Assembly: GCF_000016985.1 (NCBI RefSeq)
Contig: NC_009633.1
Coordinates: forward strand, 3,515,539 to 3,579,538
Length of the DNA stretch: 64,000 nt
DNA from: Alkaliphilus metalliredigens QYMF
GTDB taxonomy: Bacteria > Bacillota > Clostridia > Peptostreptococcales > Natronincolaceae
Reading direction: 5' to 3'
The notes below the pieces were generated by a model. That model had not been told where the DNA came from, made no database searches, and was given only the letters and a program-made list of their open reading frames with translations. Every line of letters starts with the position of its first letter. The first letter of the stretch is position 1. Shown here in pieces: positions 1 to 8,193 of this stretch. Made by a program: the position numbers and the translations under genes.

Positions 1-137
1 GAGATGGGAATCGCTTCCCTCCGTCCCGTGGATAAATCATCAATTACATAGATGTGCTGGCTCAAGGGTAGGATTTTTCTTATCAGTTGCGAACCAATAA
101 AGCCAGCACCACCAGTTACTAATACATTGCCAAACAT
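1..137 (-). CDS. NAD-dependent sugar epimerase/dehydratase, N-terminal fragment
   Basis: Only the first 45 codons lie in the window; the gene continues past base 1. The peptide opens with VLVTGGAGFIGS, the glycine-rich Rossmann motif of extended short-chain dehydrogenases (UDP-glucose 4-epimerase and dTDP-glucose dehydratase type), then VIDDLSTGRRE, where the acidic residue after the second strand fits NAD binding. The ATG at 135-137 has a GAGGAGGGG ribosome site about 9 bases upstream on the minus strand. It is the last gene of the minus-strand sugar cluster and starts 21 bases after the CgeB-like gene stops, so it probably supplies a nucleotide sugar to it. The exact substrate cannot be told from this fragment. 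Confidence 0.85.
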   Translation of the reverse strand, partial: MFGNVLVTGGAGFIGSQLIRKILPLSQHIYVIDDLSTGRREAIPI

Positions 138-158
138 CACAGTAATCCCCTCCTCTGG

Positions 159-1160
159 TTACATATTTCCTAGCTTTTGTTCTATTATCCGCTCTAATTT
201 TGGCCAAATTTTATTGATATGCTGTTCATAAGTGTATTGCTCCATTACTTTCCGCCGAGCATTGGCCCCTATTTCATGCCTTAATTCTGGTCGATTGAGA
301 TAGTATCGAACCAAATCAATGGTTTCTTCTGGGGAACTGGTCAGGAGAACCTCTTTTTTATCTTTAAAAAGTGCTGTCATTGCTTGGGTTCGACTGGCAA
401 TCATAAAAGCACCGGAACCTAGTATCTCAAATGTACGCTGTGTCACCTGATCCATGGCATTCTGTACACCTAAAACAATCTTTGATGAGCGATAAATAGA
501 GCCAGACTTCCCATACAAAAGATGTCCTTGAAGCCAATCCCGGGGGATCTTTTTTCCAAACTCCTTTGCTATCAATGCTTCATCCTTTCGCCAACCTGTG
601 CCCCAAATATGTGCCTTTTCCCCTATTTGAACTAGAGGAAATAATAAGTGTCGAAGGCTTTCAAAACGGTAGGTTTTTTTAAAAAGATGTGTGGCACCAA
701 CAAAAGAAATATCGTATATCTCTTTTTCATTTTTTTTCTTTTCAGGAAACATACGGGGGTTAAATGCAAAATTTAAATAACTAGAAGGAATACCTAGTTT
801 CTCATATTTTTTAATACAATCTGGATGAATGGTCCACACAAAATCAGGTCTAGTCCGTTTTACATATGGAAGTGACCAGCTTGTGTGATTAATAAGATCT
901 TCTGTGGCCCAATACAGGTGAAACAAACAGTACTTTTTACATAATCCAGATATTTTATCTGCAAAAGGGGAAAAAAGCCTACGATTATAGCCTACGGTAA
1001 TGAGGATATCTGGCTTGAAATATGAAATCCCCGCTTCTATCTCTTCAGGTACCCATGAGGACTGATACATTATTTCATGGCCCATTTGGGCTAATGAATC
1101 ACCTAGTGTGTTTATACAATATGTCCGGTGATCCAGAAAAAAAATTTTATAAGTCTTCAT
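159..1160 (-). CDS. CgeB-like spore glycosyltransferase (GT-B fold)
   Basis: A 333-residue cytosolic protein. The C-terminal half (about 150-325) has the pattern of the CgeB/YkvP glycosyltransferase family: YDISFVGATH, then an IWGTGW segment, and the late block RTFEILGSGAFMIASR followed by a helix ending in YTYEQHINKI. This matches the GT-B nucleotide-sugar half, where the E of FEILGSG is expected to touch the sugar donor. CgeB in Bacillus acts in maturation of the outermost spore layer, so a role in spore-surface glycosylation is inferred. AAAGGAG precedes the ATG. It sits between wlbA and the epimerase on the same strand. Donor and acceptor are unknown. Confidence 0.8.
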   Translation of the reverse strand: MKTYKIFFLDHRTYCINTLGDSLAQMGHEIMYQSSWVPEEIEAGISYFKPDILITVGYNRRLFSPFADKISGLCKKYCLFHLYWATEDLINHTSWSLPYVKRTRPDFVWTIHPDCIKKYEKLGIPSSYLNFAFNPRMFPEKKKNEKEIYDISFVGATHLFKKTYRFESLRHLLFPLVQIGEKAHIWGTGWRKDEALIAKEFGKKIPRDWLQGHLLYGKSGSIYRSSKIVLGVQNAMDQVTQRTFEILGSGAFMIASRTQAMTALFKDKKEVLLTSSPEETIDLVRYYLNRPELRHEIGANARRKVMEQYTYEQHINKIWPKLERIIEQKLGNM

Positions 1161-1245
1161 ACATTTCTCTCCTTTAGAAGAGTCTCTCTTGATAAAAACG
1201 TAACCCTATTTTATATTTATTTATGATTTTTCCTTAGATAAAATG

Positions 1246-2256
1246 TTACAAGGTCACTGCCTTCTGATCTCGATTGGATAAATAGATGGCCTCAATCAAT
1301 GCCAAAGACTTTCTTCCAGCCCTACCATCAACTAAAGGACTTTCTCCTTTTGTAATGGCATTAATCACATTTTCATAATACGCATCATGACCAAAACCAT
1401 AAACCGAATCAGTGTGGGCAACAGGTCTACTAACAATCAACTCTATTTCTTTATCACTAAATTTCCAGTATAGTATTTCATTAACCGCAATACCACCAAC
1501 ACGAACAGTCCCTTTTTCTCCTATAATTGTGATTGAGCCTTCAAAATTCTTGGGGTAGGTCAGCATCGAAACATTAATCGTCGCAATGCATCCTGAATCA
1601 AACTTAATCATAGCAGCCCCTGTATCCTCAGCCTCTATCTTTCTTGCTAATGTGTCTGTTTGAGCCATTACCGATGTGACTGGCCCACCAAACCATTGAA
1701 CAAGGTCTACATAGTGGGAAGCTTGGTTGCAAAACGCACCTCCATCTAAAGCCCAGGTTCCCCGCCAGTCTGCCAGATCGTAATATGCTTGGGGACGTGA
1801 CCAAAATACATTGGCAACAATCATATAGAGTTTCCCGAAACGTCCATTATCAATGGCCTTCTTGACCATCTGAATTGAAGGATTTAAGCGATTTTGCAAT
1901 ACGACAAAAAGTCTAACACCATTTTCATCACAAGCTTCAATTAGTTTATCTGCATCAGTTAGCTTGACCCCCATGGGTTTTTCCGTTAGAACATGTTTTC
2001 CATGGTTGGCTGCCATGATTCCATGTTCTGGATGTAAACCCGAAGGTGTACAAATACTAATTAGATCGATCTCTTCTTGTTTTAACAATTCTTCATAATT
2101 GGTGGTCCAATAGGGAATATCATAGGTGTTTGCAGCCTCCCTAGCCCGTTCCTCAATAATATCGCAGCACCCTACTATTTTGGTATTAGGTATTTTTCTA
2201 ATGGCTTCAAAATGATTTTTAGAAATTCTGCCGCAACCAACAAGACCGATACCCAC
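1246..2256 (-). CDS. wlbA: UDP-N-acetylglucosaminuronate 3-dehydrogenase (Gfo/Idh/MocA family)
   Basis: This 336-residue NAD(P)-dependent oxidoreductase has an N-terminal Rossmann motif (GIGLVGCGRIS), the family's EKP catalytic segment (VLTEKPMG) and a C-terminal domain with YYDLADWRGTW and DGGAFCNQASHYVDL. These blocks match WlbA from memory (WbpB is the functional counterpart in Pseudomonas). WlbA oxidises the 3-hydroxyl of UDP-GlcNAcA on the way to UDP-2,3-diacetamido-2,3-dideoxy-uronic acid. The start is the GTG at 2254-2256, with GAGAGG 8 bases upstream; an in-frame GTG at 2265 lies inside that site. It begins 2 bases after wlbB stops, so translation is probably coupled. The expected aminotransferase (WlbC/WbpE) is not in the window. 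Confidence 0.85.
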   Translation of the reverse strand: MGIGLVGCGRISKNHFEAIRKIPNTKIVGCCDIIEERAREAANTYDIPYWTTNYEELLKQEEIDLISICTPSGLHPEHGIMAANHGKHVLTEKPMGVKLTDADKLIEACDENGVRLFVVLQNRLNPSIQMVKKAIDNGRFGKLYMIVANVFWSRPQAYYDLADWRGTWALDGGAFCNQASHYVDLVQWFGGPVTSVMAQTDTLARKIEAEDTGAAMIKFDSGCIATINVSMLTYPKNFEGSITIIGEKGTVRVGGIAVNEILYWKFSDKEIELIVSRPVAHTDSVYGFGHDAYYENVINAITKGESPLVDGRAGRKSLALIEAIYLSNRDQKAVTL

Positions 2257-2258
2257 GA

Positions 2259-2840
2259 TTAACACCTCTCTCTTTCTTTCACAACTGTATCACCAGTCAT
2301 TTCATATTCAGATCCGCAAGAAGTACATCTGGCCAGTTTATTCTCAAATACCAGCTTTTCTGAGCATTTACAAACCCACCCCGTTTGTTTTGCTGGCACC
2401 CCATACACAAAGCTAAAATCCGGGGTGTCTTTAGTCACAACTGACCCAGCTCCAACTAATGTATATCTGCCGATGGTGTTTCCACAAATGATCGTAGTAT
2501 TTGCTCCAATTGATGCACCTCTTTTCACTACTGTTTGTTTAAATTCATCTTTCCTTTCAATAAAACTCCTAGGATTAATCACATTGGTAAACACCATTGA
2601 AGGTCCAAGAAATACCTCATCCTCACAAATCACACCAAAATATATCGATACATTGTTTTGAACTTTAACATAATCCCCCAAAATAACACCCGATGCAATA
2701 AATACGTTCTGAGCAATAATACAGTCCTTACCAATCACTGCATTGCTCATTATATGTGAAAAGTGCCAAATTTTTGTGTTTTCCCCAATTTCGCAGGGCT
2801 GATCTATGAATGAAGATTCGTGGACAAAGTACTTAGACAT
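2259..2840 (-). CDS. wlbB: Nucleotide-sugar N-acetyltransferase, left-handed beta-helix, with C-terminal Cys4 tail
   Basis: A 193-residue hexapeptide-repeat acyltransferase. Residues 15-150 carry the isoleucine-rich hexapeptide repeats, with the characteristic NVFIASG, KVQNNVS, GPSMVFTN and NPRS.IERKDEF segments of WbpD/WlbB enzymes. These acetylate UDP-2-acetamido-3-amino-glucuronate with acetyl-CoA. The ending GVPAKQTGW is also typical. The gene then adds about 40 residues with CKC and, 13 residues later, CTSCG: a likely zinc ribbon that plain WbpD lacks. AAGGAGGGG lies 6 bases before the ATG. It is the promoter-proximal gene of the wlbB-wlbA-cgeB-epimerase set. Confidence 0.87.
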   Translation of the reverse strand: MSKYFVHESSFIDQPCEIGENTKIWHFSHIMSNAVIGKDCIIAQNVFIASGVILGDYVKVQNNVSIYFGVICEDEVFLGPSMVFTNVINPRSFIERKDEFKQTVVKRGASIGANTTIICGNTIGRYTLVGAGSVVTKDTPDFSFVYGVPAKQTGWVCKCSEKLVFENKLARCTSCGSEYEMTGDTVVKERERC

Positions 2841-2885
2841 TAAGTCCCCTCCTTCTTTCTCATTGATTTACTCTCTTTCTATCCA

Positions 2886-2915
2886 TATATTATGAGAGGT
2901 GGGTCTTAAGTGTGC
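2886..2915 (-). promoter_or_regulatory. Candidate mother-cell (SigK-like) promoter for wlbB operon
   Basis: On the minus strand GCACA (2911-2915) is followed after 16 bases by CATAATATA (2886-2894), which fits the SigK pattern of AC near -35 and CATAnnnTA at -10. It sits about 45 bases before wlbB. A short AT-rich match like this can arise by chance; the spore-gene setting is what makes it plausible. Confidence 0.35.
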
Positions 2916-3035
2916 AGTTTTGCAATAGTCCTAATTAACCTCAAAAGTGCTACTTAAGTTCATAAGACAGCACCATGTAAGTCACAGCATCTCACCTCAT
3001 GGGTAGTCACCTTTTGGGAATCAGTTTAAATTTTT

Positions 3036-4406
3036 TCAATTATAATAATTTCCTTTTACCAAGGAGCTAGCATACTCTAAGGGCAAACCATATATTTGCT
3101 CACAAGCCTCAGGGCTTGCTTCCCTGTACGCTATGCTACTGGGTCTACTATTCGCCTCAAGTAACCACAGTTTACCATCTCTATCTAATGCCACATCTAA
3201 ACCTACCTCTCCTAAACTACCAAAAGATTTTTCCATAGCATAGACTGTCTTCAGACTAAAGCTTTCTAACATATCCCAGGAAAGAGCAGCATGAAATAGT
3301 TCTTCACCAGGTGATACAAAGAGATCCCTAGCACCAGCAGAAAAGTTAGTTACGATTGCCTCAGGTTTGGCAATTCTAAAGTTCAATCCCGAGACAACCC
3401 AACGGCGATCAGGTTTTTTTTGAACTAAAATACGCATATCAAAGGGACAGTGATGGATTTTAGCCAGAAAAATCCCCTGTTGTAAGACAAGATTTGCTCC
3501 GTAGTTTATATGCAAAAATGAATGTAGTTTTTGCATATCAGTAAATTCCCAACTTTTAACTTCACTTCCACCAGTTTTGCAAATATAGAATCCTTCCCCC
3601 TTCTCTATACGCACAACTTGACGGCCACCTCTGCCATAATTATTTTTTATAAAACAGTGCTTATATTTTTCTAAAAATGACATCAGTTTCGATGAAGTAA
3701 GCAGAGCTGTTTCTGGTAGGTATTGAGACGTTTTTCTAAACAGACTTAGAGCTTGAAAAGTTTCCCACTTACCAAATGTTCGTGTGGTATTGATCCATTG
3801 AATATTATGTGCCTTTCCTTTGTGATTGAAACTTTCTACTGTTTCGGGTCCAGGATAAGACCCCCTGTCGTGGATCACCTGAGGAAGGGGTATTCTTTTT
3901 TTTACCCATTCATTGTTGGTTGGATCTAAACAGTATGCTTTAACTAAATTCGTTTCCCAGTTTACCCTATTGAGGATAAAACAATAAAACAGAATGCCTT
4001 TTTCTAAGGCTAATAGCGCTCTTTTCTTAACAGCGTGACTCTTATCAATATTTTTCCATGTATAATGAGATATCGTTAGTCCTAGGGAAGGCCCTAAAAC
4101 AAATTTGTTTTTGGAAATGAAAATTGCCTTTAAAGGCTCTCCTTGGTAATAGTACAGATCTTTCAATACGTTACTTGATAGATAAAGCATATTCATTGAA
4201 GGATTAATATATTGTGTTGCCACTTCTACTTGTAATTCTGTCATACCAACTCGTAAAATTAGATTTTCACCAGGGGTGAACTTCAAATTTTTCAATTGGA
4301 TATTGTTAAGAAAAAGCAGTGTTTTATATGATTCTTGATTCAAAACTCCCAAAGTAAAAAGTCCATAACGTTGATGGATTTTCATTAATTGATTATCTCT
4401 TGTCAT
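3036..4406 (-). CDS. YheC/YheD family spore-coat-associated ATP-grasp protein
   Basis: A 456-residue protein. An N-terminal region (about 1-170) precedes an ATP-grasp ligase-like domain. Visible landmarks are CFIKNNYGRGGRQV (nucleotide-binding lysine and glycine loop, about residue 250), DMRILVQ, and near the end EVGLDVALD and WLLEANSRPS, where acidic and Asn residues should bind magnesium-ATP. The family is named for Bacillus YheC/YheD, endospore coat-associated proteins; the ligated substrate is not established. AGAGGGG precedes the ATG. It is paralogous to the plus-strand gene at 5198-6229, and the two face away from each other around the first cysteine-rich gene. Confidence 0.82.
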   Translation of the reverse strand: MTRDNQLMKIHQRYGLFTLGVLNQESYKTLLFLNNIQLKNLKFTPGENLILRVGMTELQVEVATQYINPSMNMLYLSSNVLKDLYYYQGEPLKAIFISKNKFVLGPSLGLTISHYTWKNIDKSHAVKKRALLALEKGILFYCFILNRVNWETNLVKAYCLDPTNNEWVKKRIPLPQVIHDRGSYPGPETVESFNHKGKAHNIQWINTTRTFGKWETFQALSLFRKTSQYLPETALLTSSKLMSFLEKYKHCFIKNNYGRGGRQVVRIEKGEGFYICKTGGSEVKSWEFTDMQKLHSFLHINYGANLVLQQGIFLAKIHHCPFDMRILVQKKPDRRWVVSGLNFRIAKPEAIVTNFSAGARDLFVSPGEELFHAALSWDMLESFSLKTVYAMEKSFGSLGEVGLDVALDRDGKLWLLEANSRPSSIAYREASPEACEQIYGLPLEYASSLVKGNYYN

Positions 4407-4659
4407 ATTAAAGTCCCCTCTACTTATTTCATTAGAATAATATAACGTTTAGAGTCCATAAAATCTTTCCATAACAATCTATCTTAAGCATTAATACGAT
4501 TTGATTGTCTATGGCTAGTAATCAATGTCACAACTATTTCTCATAAGCATATTATTCAACTTCATAATCAAGGTTACTTTTAATGTATGGGGCTCTATTC
4601 CGCTATCTGTTTGGGGTTATGCTCTATTCCATTTTGAGCATAAAGCTTTTCCATTGGGC
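4407..4659. other. Intergenic region between divergent spore genes
   Basis: This AT-rich spacer contains the ribosome site of the minus-strand ATP-grasp gene next to 4406. I see no intact reading frame or clear hairpin. The part after about 4600 may be faint, more decayed homology leading into the gene remnant that follows. Confidence 0.4.
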
Positions 4660-4802
4660 CCGGTATGTAATGTGCTATAGACAGTATCACACTAAAAAAA
4701 ACTAAATCCCTGTGAGTCTAATGACTGGGATTTAGCTATGGCGAACTTTTGTTAAACATTCTTCCGGTCTTCTAGAAGTGAAACTCAATATAGAATGTAT
4801 TC
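4660..4802 (+). pseudogene. Decayed partial duplicate of the 9923-10456 gene
   Basis: Bases 4671-4733 align with about 10225-10285, including an identical stretch around TGTGAGTCTAATGACTGGGA. Bases 4741-4799 align with 10381-10439 with about 2 mismatches. About 90 bases of the intact gene are missing between the two blocks, the poly-A run differs in length, and there is no start codon. It therefore cannot encode the protein. Same strand as the intact copy, about 5.6 kb away. Confidence 0.85.
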
Positions 4803-4836
4803 CCAGCGGCTATGATCCCTATCATCTCATTTAATA

Positions 4837-4866
4837 GCACCTGTTGCGTTCTTAGCATATACTGTA
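4837..4866 (+). promoter_or_regulatory. Candidate SigK-like promoter for the small Cys-rich gene
   Basis: GCACC near 4837 and CATATACTG near 4858 are about 15 bases apart, resembling a SigK promoter with one -10 mismatch. It lies about 40 bases before the ATG at 4901. Weak on its own. Confidence 0.28.
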
Positions 4867-4900
4867 GTGCAAGTTAGACAATATAAAAGGAGGAACAAAA

Positions 4901-5116
4901 ATGGGAATTAGACTCTGCCAGTGTCCAGAGCGAATAGCTGATTTTATTAATCAGGAAGTAGTCGTCAATACCATTTGTGAAAATGAGATAGTAGGTACAC
5001 TAGAAGAAGTTACAGACGAGTATCTTGAACTCAGCGGTGTTGATCCGAACTTAGGTCCTACTATAATCATTATTCTTTGCTGTCACATATGTGCCGTTAC
5101 AGTTTTACAAGAATAA
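4901..5116 (+). CDS. Small cysteine-rich protein, stand-alone copy of a repeated domain
   Basis: A 71-residue protein of no family I can name. It has CQCPER near the start, a central Cys, GTLEEV, then ILCCHICAVTVL at the end: six cysteines. The pattern CxCPER ... C ... GTL ... EL ... ILCCxxCAxTxL recurs in the first 65 residues of the 6269-7174 protein, so this is a real domain. Alternating hydrophobic residues suggest a small all-beta barrel (LSm- or SH3-like); that is inference. AAAGGAGG lies 7 bases before the ATG. The setting between two YheC/YheD genes suggests a spore-coat component cross-linked through cysteines. Confidence 0.75.
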   Translation: MGIRLCQCPERIADFINQEVVVNTICENEIVGTLEEVTDEYLELSGVDPNLGPTIIIILCCHICAVTVLQE

Positions 5117-5197
5117 CCTTATCTATATTAATTCTAAAATGTCTAGACTTTATAAAGTACATGACAGCAATATTTTGCTTTTCAAGGGGGAACCATC

Positions 5198-6229
5198 ATG
5201 AAAAGAAAACCATTAATTGGGATTTTAGTGGGCAACAGTAAAATAAGACCCTCTTCATACTTTTTATATAATCAATCCAAAGTTAATTTATTCTGCTTTA
5301 CTCGGAGTGCAATCAACTGGTCTAACATGACAATTTCAGGGTTATTCCTAGACAACAACCAGTGGAAGCGAGGAACATTTCCATTTCCAGATGCAGTATA
5401 CAACCGTTTATATAATAAAAGTCTCAGAAATGTTATTAAAAAAATTTCAAAACAAATTGGCCAAGAAAAAGTGTTCAACACTTTTAATCATCTCGACAAA
5501 TGGTGTGTCTATGGCATTTTAAATGGTTCAAGTTTAAAGAATCAATTACCTAATACTTTTCTCTATAATGAAGTCAATTTAATTGATAGCTTACAATCAC
5601 ACCAACAAATGATTTTAAAACCCCGTTATGGAAATTTGGGCAGAAATATTTATAGCATCGAAATGAAAGACGATGGTGATTTATATCTTTATAGACAAAC
5701 AACCAGGCCACATCTAATATTTAAGGACCCAAGTGCCTTCTTGGAAAAAATAAATAGTTTGATTGATTGTAAAAAGTATATTTTACAAAAAAAAATAGAG
5801 ATAGCTAATGTCAACCAACGGATTTTTGATATCAGAACCCTAGTTCAAAAGAATAAATATGGTCAATGGCGCGTTACAGGTACATTATCTAGAATCGCAG
5901 TAAGAAATTTTTACATCACTAATGTATCCCATGACGTAAAATCAGTTGAAGAAACACTCCTACAGGCCGGAATGAATTATGAAAATGTGATAGAACAAAT
6001 TATTAAAATAAGTTTAGAAACTGCTAAATGTCTAGACGGAAAGCTGGGACTCATGGGAGAAATAGGAATTGATCTTTGCCTGGATTACGAGGAAAAGCCA
6101 TGGATTCTTGAAGTCAATGGCAAACCAATGAAAAGTTTGTTTACACAATTAAATGATGAAAAAGTAGTGGAGCGTGTATTTTCCACGCCCATAGAATATG
6201 CAACATTTTTATCGCGAATAAAAAACTAA
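5198..6229 (+). CDS. YheC/YheD family ATP-grasp protein, shorter paralogue
   Basis: A 343-residue protein, about 110 residues shorter than its paralogue at 3036-4406 because it lacks most of the N-terminal region. It starts KPLIGILVGN, then has MILKPRYGNLGRNIY (nucleotide-binding loop, about 140), FDIRTLVQ, MGEIGIDLCLD and WILEVNGKP, the magnesium-ATP acidic patch of ATP-grasp enzymes. AAGGGGG is 7 bases before the ATG. It lies between the two cysteine-rich domain genes with gaps of 81 and 39 bases, so it is probably co-transcribed with them and may act on them or on the coat they join. Substrate unknown. Confidence 0.82.
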   Translation: MKRKPLIGILVGNSKIRPSSYFLYNQSKVNLFCFTRSAINWSNMTISGLFLDNNQWKRGTFPFPDAVYNRLYNKSLRNVIKKISKQIGQEKVFNTFNHLDKWCVYGILNGSSLKNQLPNTFLYNEVNLIDSLQSHQQMILKPRYGNLGRNIYSIEMKDDGDLYLYRQTTRPHLIFKDPSAFLEKINSLIDCKKYILQKKIEIANVNQRIFDIRTLVQKNKYGQWRVTGTLSRIAVRNFYITNVSHDVKSVEETLLQAGMNYENVIEQIIKISLETAKCLDGKLGLMGEIGIDLCLDYEEKPWILEVNGKPMKSLFTQLNDEKVVERVFSTPIEYATFLSRIKN

Positions 6230-6268
6230 CTGTTTATTCTTTAAAAACTTAAAATTGGAGGTATTATA

Positions 6269-7174
6269 ATGGCTAGAGCTTGTAGATGTCCAGAACGATT
6301 AAATGATTGTCTGGGCTATAATATAACCGTAGCAACACGCTGCGACAGTTTTACGGGTACGTTAATTTCAGCCAATGAAGATACAATTGAGTTACTCTTA
6401 GAAAACAATAGCGTACAAGTCATTTTATGTTGCATGGTATGTGCCATCACGATTCTACCTATATCCGCTATCGACCAACCTTTTTTCGATGATTTTGAGG
6501 ATGAACCATTAGGAGACGTAGGTCCCGGTGCAAATGATGGCCCCTGGGCTGGAGCAGCAGATAACTTTGCCTTTGTGGTGAATATCGATGCCGAAAGCAT
6601 CCGTCCAAACACCCCTATTGACAGATTTGGTTTTCAGCTTCTTAGATTCGATAACCCATTCGCAGCAGGCAGTCCACCATCCATGACCATTGACCAAGCT
6701 AGTAGAGAGTTTAATAGTACGCCTGTAGGTTTAGACTTCGAAACCCCACTTATTCTTACTTTTGATATCCGAACAATTCAGACAGTATCCTTAAATCCTG
6801 GGATTCATGCCGAAGTAAATATAGGCCGTGCCCGTGCAGGAAGATTTGTTTTTACCACAGATCCAGCTGGTGAACTACGGGCTGTATTGTTTTCTGGTAG
6901 TCCTCCCACCCCAGTTTTTTTCTCAGAACCCTTAGTTTTTGGCCAGTGGTATCGTATTAGTTATGAATTAGATGTGGCCAATAACCGCTATAATTATATT
7001 GAAATTGACGGCATACGTTTCGATAACGATGGCGAAGGATGGGAAGCCAATGTGGGTGTATTTGGTACTGATATCCAACATGTTCTCTTAATTCAAGGAA
7101 GTAGCGATGCAGATCAGGAAGGTATTTACTTTGATAATGTTTCAATTTGGGCTCCCATTACGTGTAATGGGTAA
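6269..7174 (+). CDS. Cys-rich domain fused to a jelly-roll (LamG-like) domain
   Basis: A 301-residue protein. Residues 1-65 are the same cysteine-rich domain as the 71-residue protein at 4901 (CRCPER, GTLISA, VILCCMVCAITIL). Residues 75-300 form a beta-rich module beginning FFDDFEDEP and ending YFDNVSIWAP. It has the GQWYRISYELD block typical of concanavalin-like/LamG jelly-roll folds that bind sugars or surfaces. No signal peptide is visible, which suits a protein assembled on the spore from the mother cell. TTGGAGG precedes the ATG. I infer a spore-surface protein in which the small domain anchors and the jelly-roll is displayed. Confidence 0.75.
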   Translation: MARACRCPERLNDCLGYNITVATRCDSFTGTLISANEDTIELLLENNSVQVILCCMVCAITILPISAIDQPFFDDFEDEPLGDVGPGANDGPWAGAADNFAFVVNIDAESIRPNTPIDRFGFQLLRFDNPFAAGSPPSMTIDQASREFNSTPVGLDFETPLILTFDIRTIQTVSLNPGIHAEVNIGRARAGRFVFTTDPAGELRAVLFSGSPPTPVFFSEPLVFGQWYRISYELDVANNRYNYIEIDGIRFDNDGEGWEANVGVFGTDIQHVLLIQGSSDADQEGIYFDNVSIWAPITCNG

Positions 7175-7394
7175 TTTGCAGTCAAATTATATGCTAAATA
7201 TCAGACGCCTTAGTCCTAGGAATCCCCCTATGTGTTAGGATAGTTGTCGTATAGAATTAAAAGTATATAATAAAACTACGACAATAATCTGATGATAATT
7301 CTCTCACCACTTATCCTACTCTATTACTCATAAACGATGGTTTTAATCTATTAAAATATTGTATCCTATATATAGTAAAGGTAGGTGAACCTCT

Positions 7395-8090
7395 ATGCCA
7401 AAACTAACTGCCATGATGGTTGTGCGGAATGAGGCTGATGCTTTCTTAGATCGTTGCCTTAAATCTTTAGAAAGCTATGTAGATGAAATCATCATCTTAG
7501 ATGATGGATCTACTGATGAAACGCCTGATATCTGTCTCAGCTTCCCAACGGTAAAACTTTATCGTCACAGCACCTCACAATTTCTTATCAATGAAGCCCA
7601 GTTACGTCAAAAACTATGGCATTACACTACATCCAGGGATCCCCAGTGGATTTTAGCTATTGATGCTGATGAATTTATTGAAACAAGTTATCCAAATGAG
7701 ATCTCTCATTTATTAGAACAAAATTATTTTAATGCCATAAGCTTTCGTCTTTTCGACTGTTGGAAAAGCGAAGCATATTATCGAACTGATGGTCTTTGGA
7801 ATCCGTGGTTACGGGGGTTTTCTATCTACATGATAAAGTACCAACCACAACTGCCCTCAGATTGGCCTTCACTAAAATTTCACTGTGGTCGTATCCCCCT
7901 AGCTTATCGAAAGTTACCCTCTTATGAAAGTCACCTAAGAATCAAACACTTGGGATGGGTCAACCCAGCAAATGTTCATGCCAAGTACCAACGGACAATG
8001 GGTCAGGATCCTACCTGTAAATATATGAGTAAAGAACATTATGAAAGCATTCTTTATCCACCAGAAAAAATAGTACTTGAAAAATGGTAG
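7395..8090 (+). CDS. Glycosyltransferase family 2
   Basis: A 231-residue GT-A fold enzyme. It begins KLTAMMVVRNEADAFLDRCL, followed by IIILDDGSTDETPDI, the nucleotide-sugar binding start of GT2 enzymes. IDADEF at about 93-98 is the DxD-type metal site. A later RIKHLGW segment is shared by GT2 enzymes of the SunS/WaaE-like kind. No membrane helix is visible, so it is cytosolic. It probably adds a sugar to a coat protein or glycan primer. AGGTAGGTG is the ribosome site. Acceptor unknown. Confidence 0.85.
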   Translation: MPKLTAMMVVRNEADAFLDRCLKSLESYVDEIIILDDGSTDETPDICLSFPTVKLYRHSTSQFLINEAQLRQKLWHYTTSRDPQWILAIDADEFIETSYPNEISHLLEQNYFNAISFRLFDCWKSEAYYRTDGLWNPWLRGFSIYMIKYQPQLPSDWPSLKFHCGRIPLAYRKLPSYESHLRIKHLGWVNPANVHAKYQRTMGQDPTCKYMSKEHYESILYPPEKIVLEKW

Positions 8091-8112
8091 GGAACTATCT
8101 TAATAATGTAAT

Positions 8113-8121
8113 CATATAGTA
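8113..8121 (+). promoter_or_regulatory. Candidate SigK -10 element
   Basis: CATATAGTA fits CATAnnnTA, with an AC dinucleotide about 17 bases upstream (near 8094). It lies about 73 bases before the ATG at 8194. Suggestive only. Confidence 0.28.
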
Positions 8122-8193
8122 TACCAAAGAATGATCTCTAAAGTATATTTCAGGGGATTTCTTTTAATAAAATATCAACATGGGGGGATAAAA

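Noticed and set aside
2425-2661. Plus-strand frame of 78 residues inside wlbB
   Set aside because: Antisense shadow of a well-supported gene, with no ribosome site.
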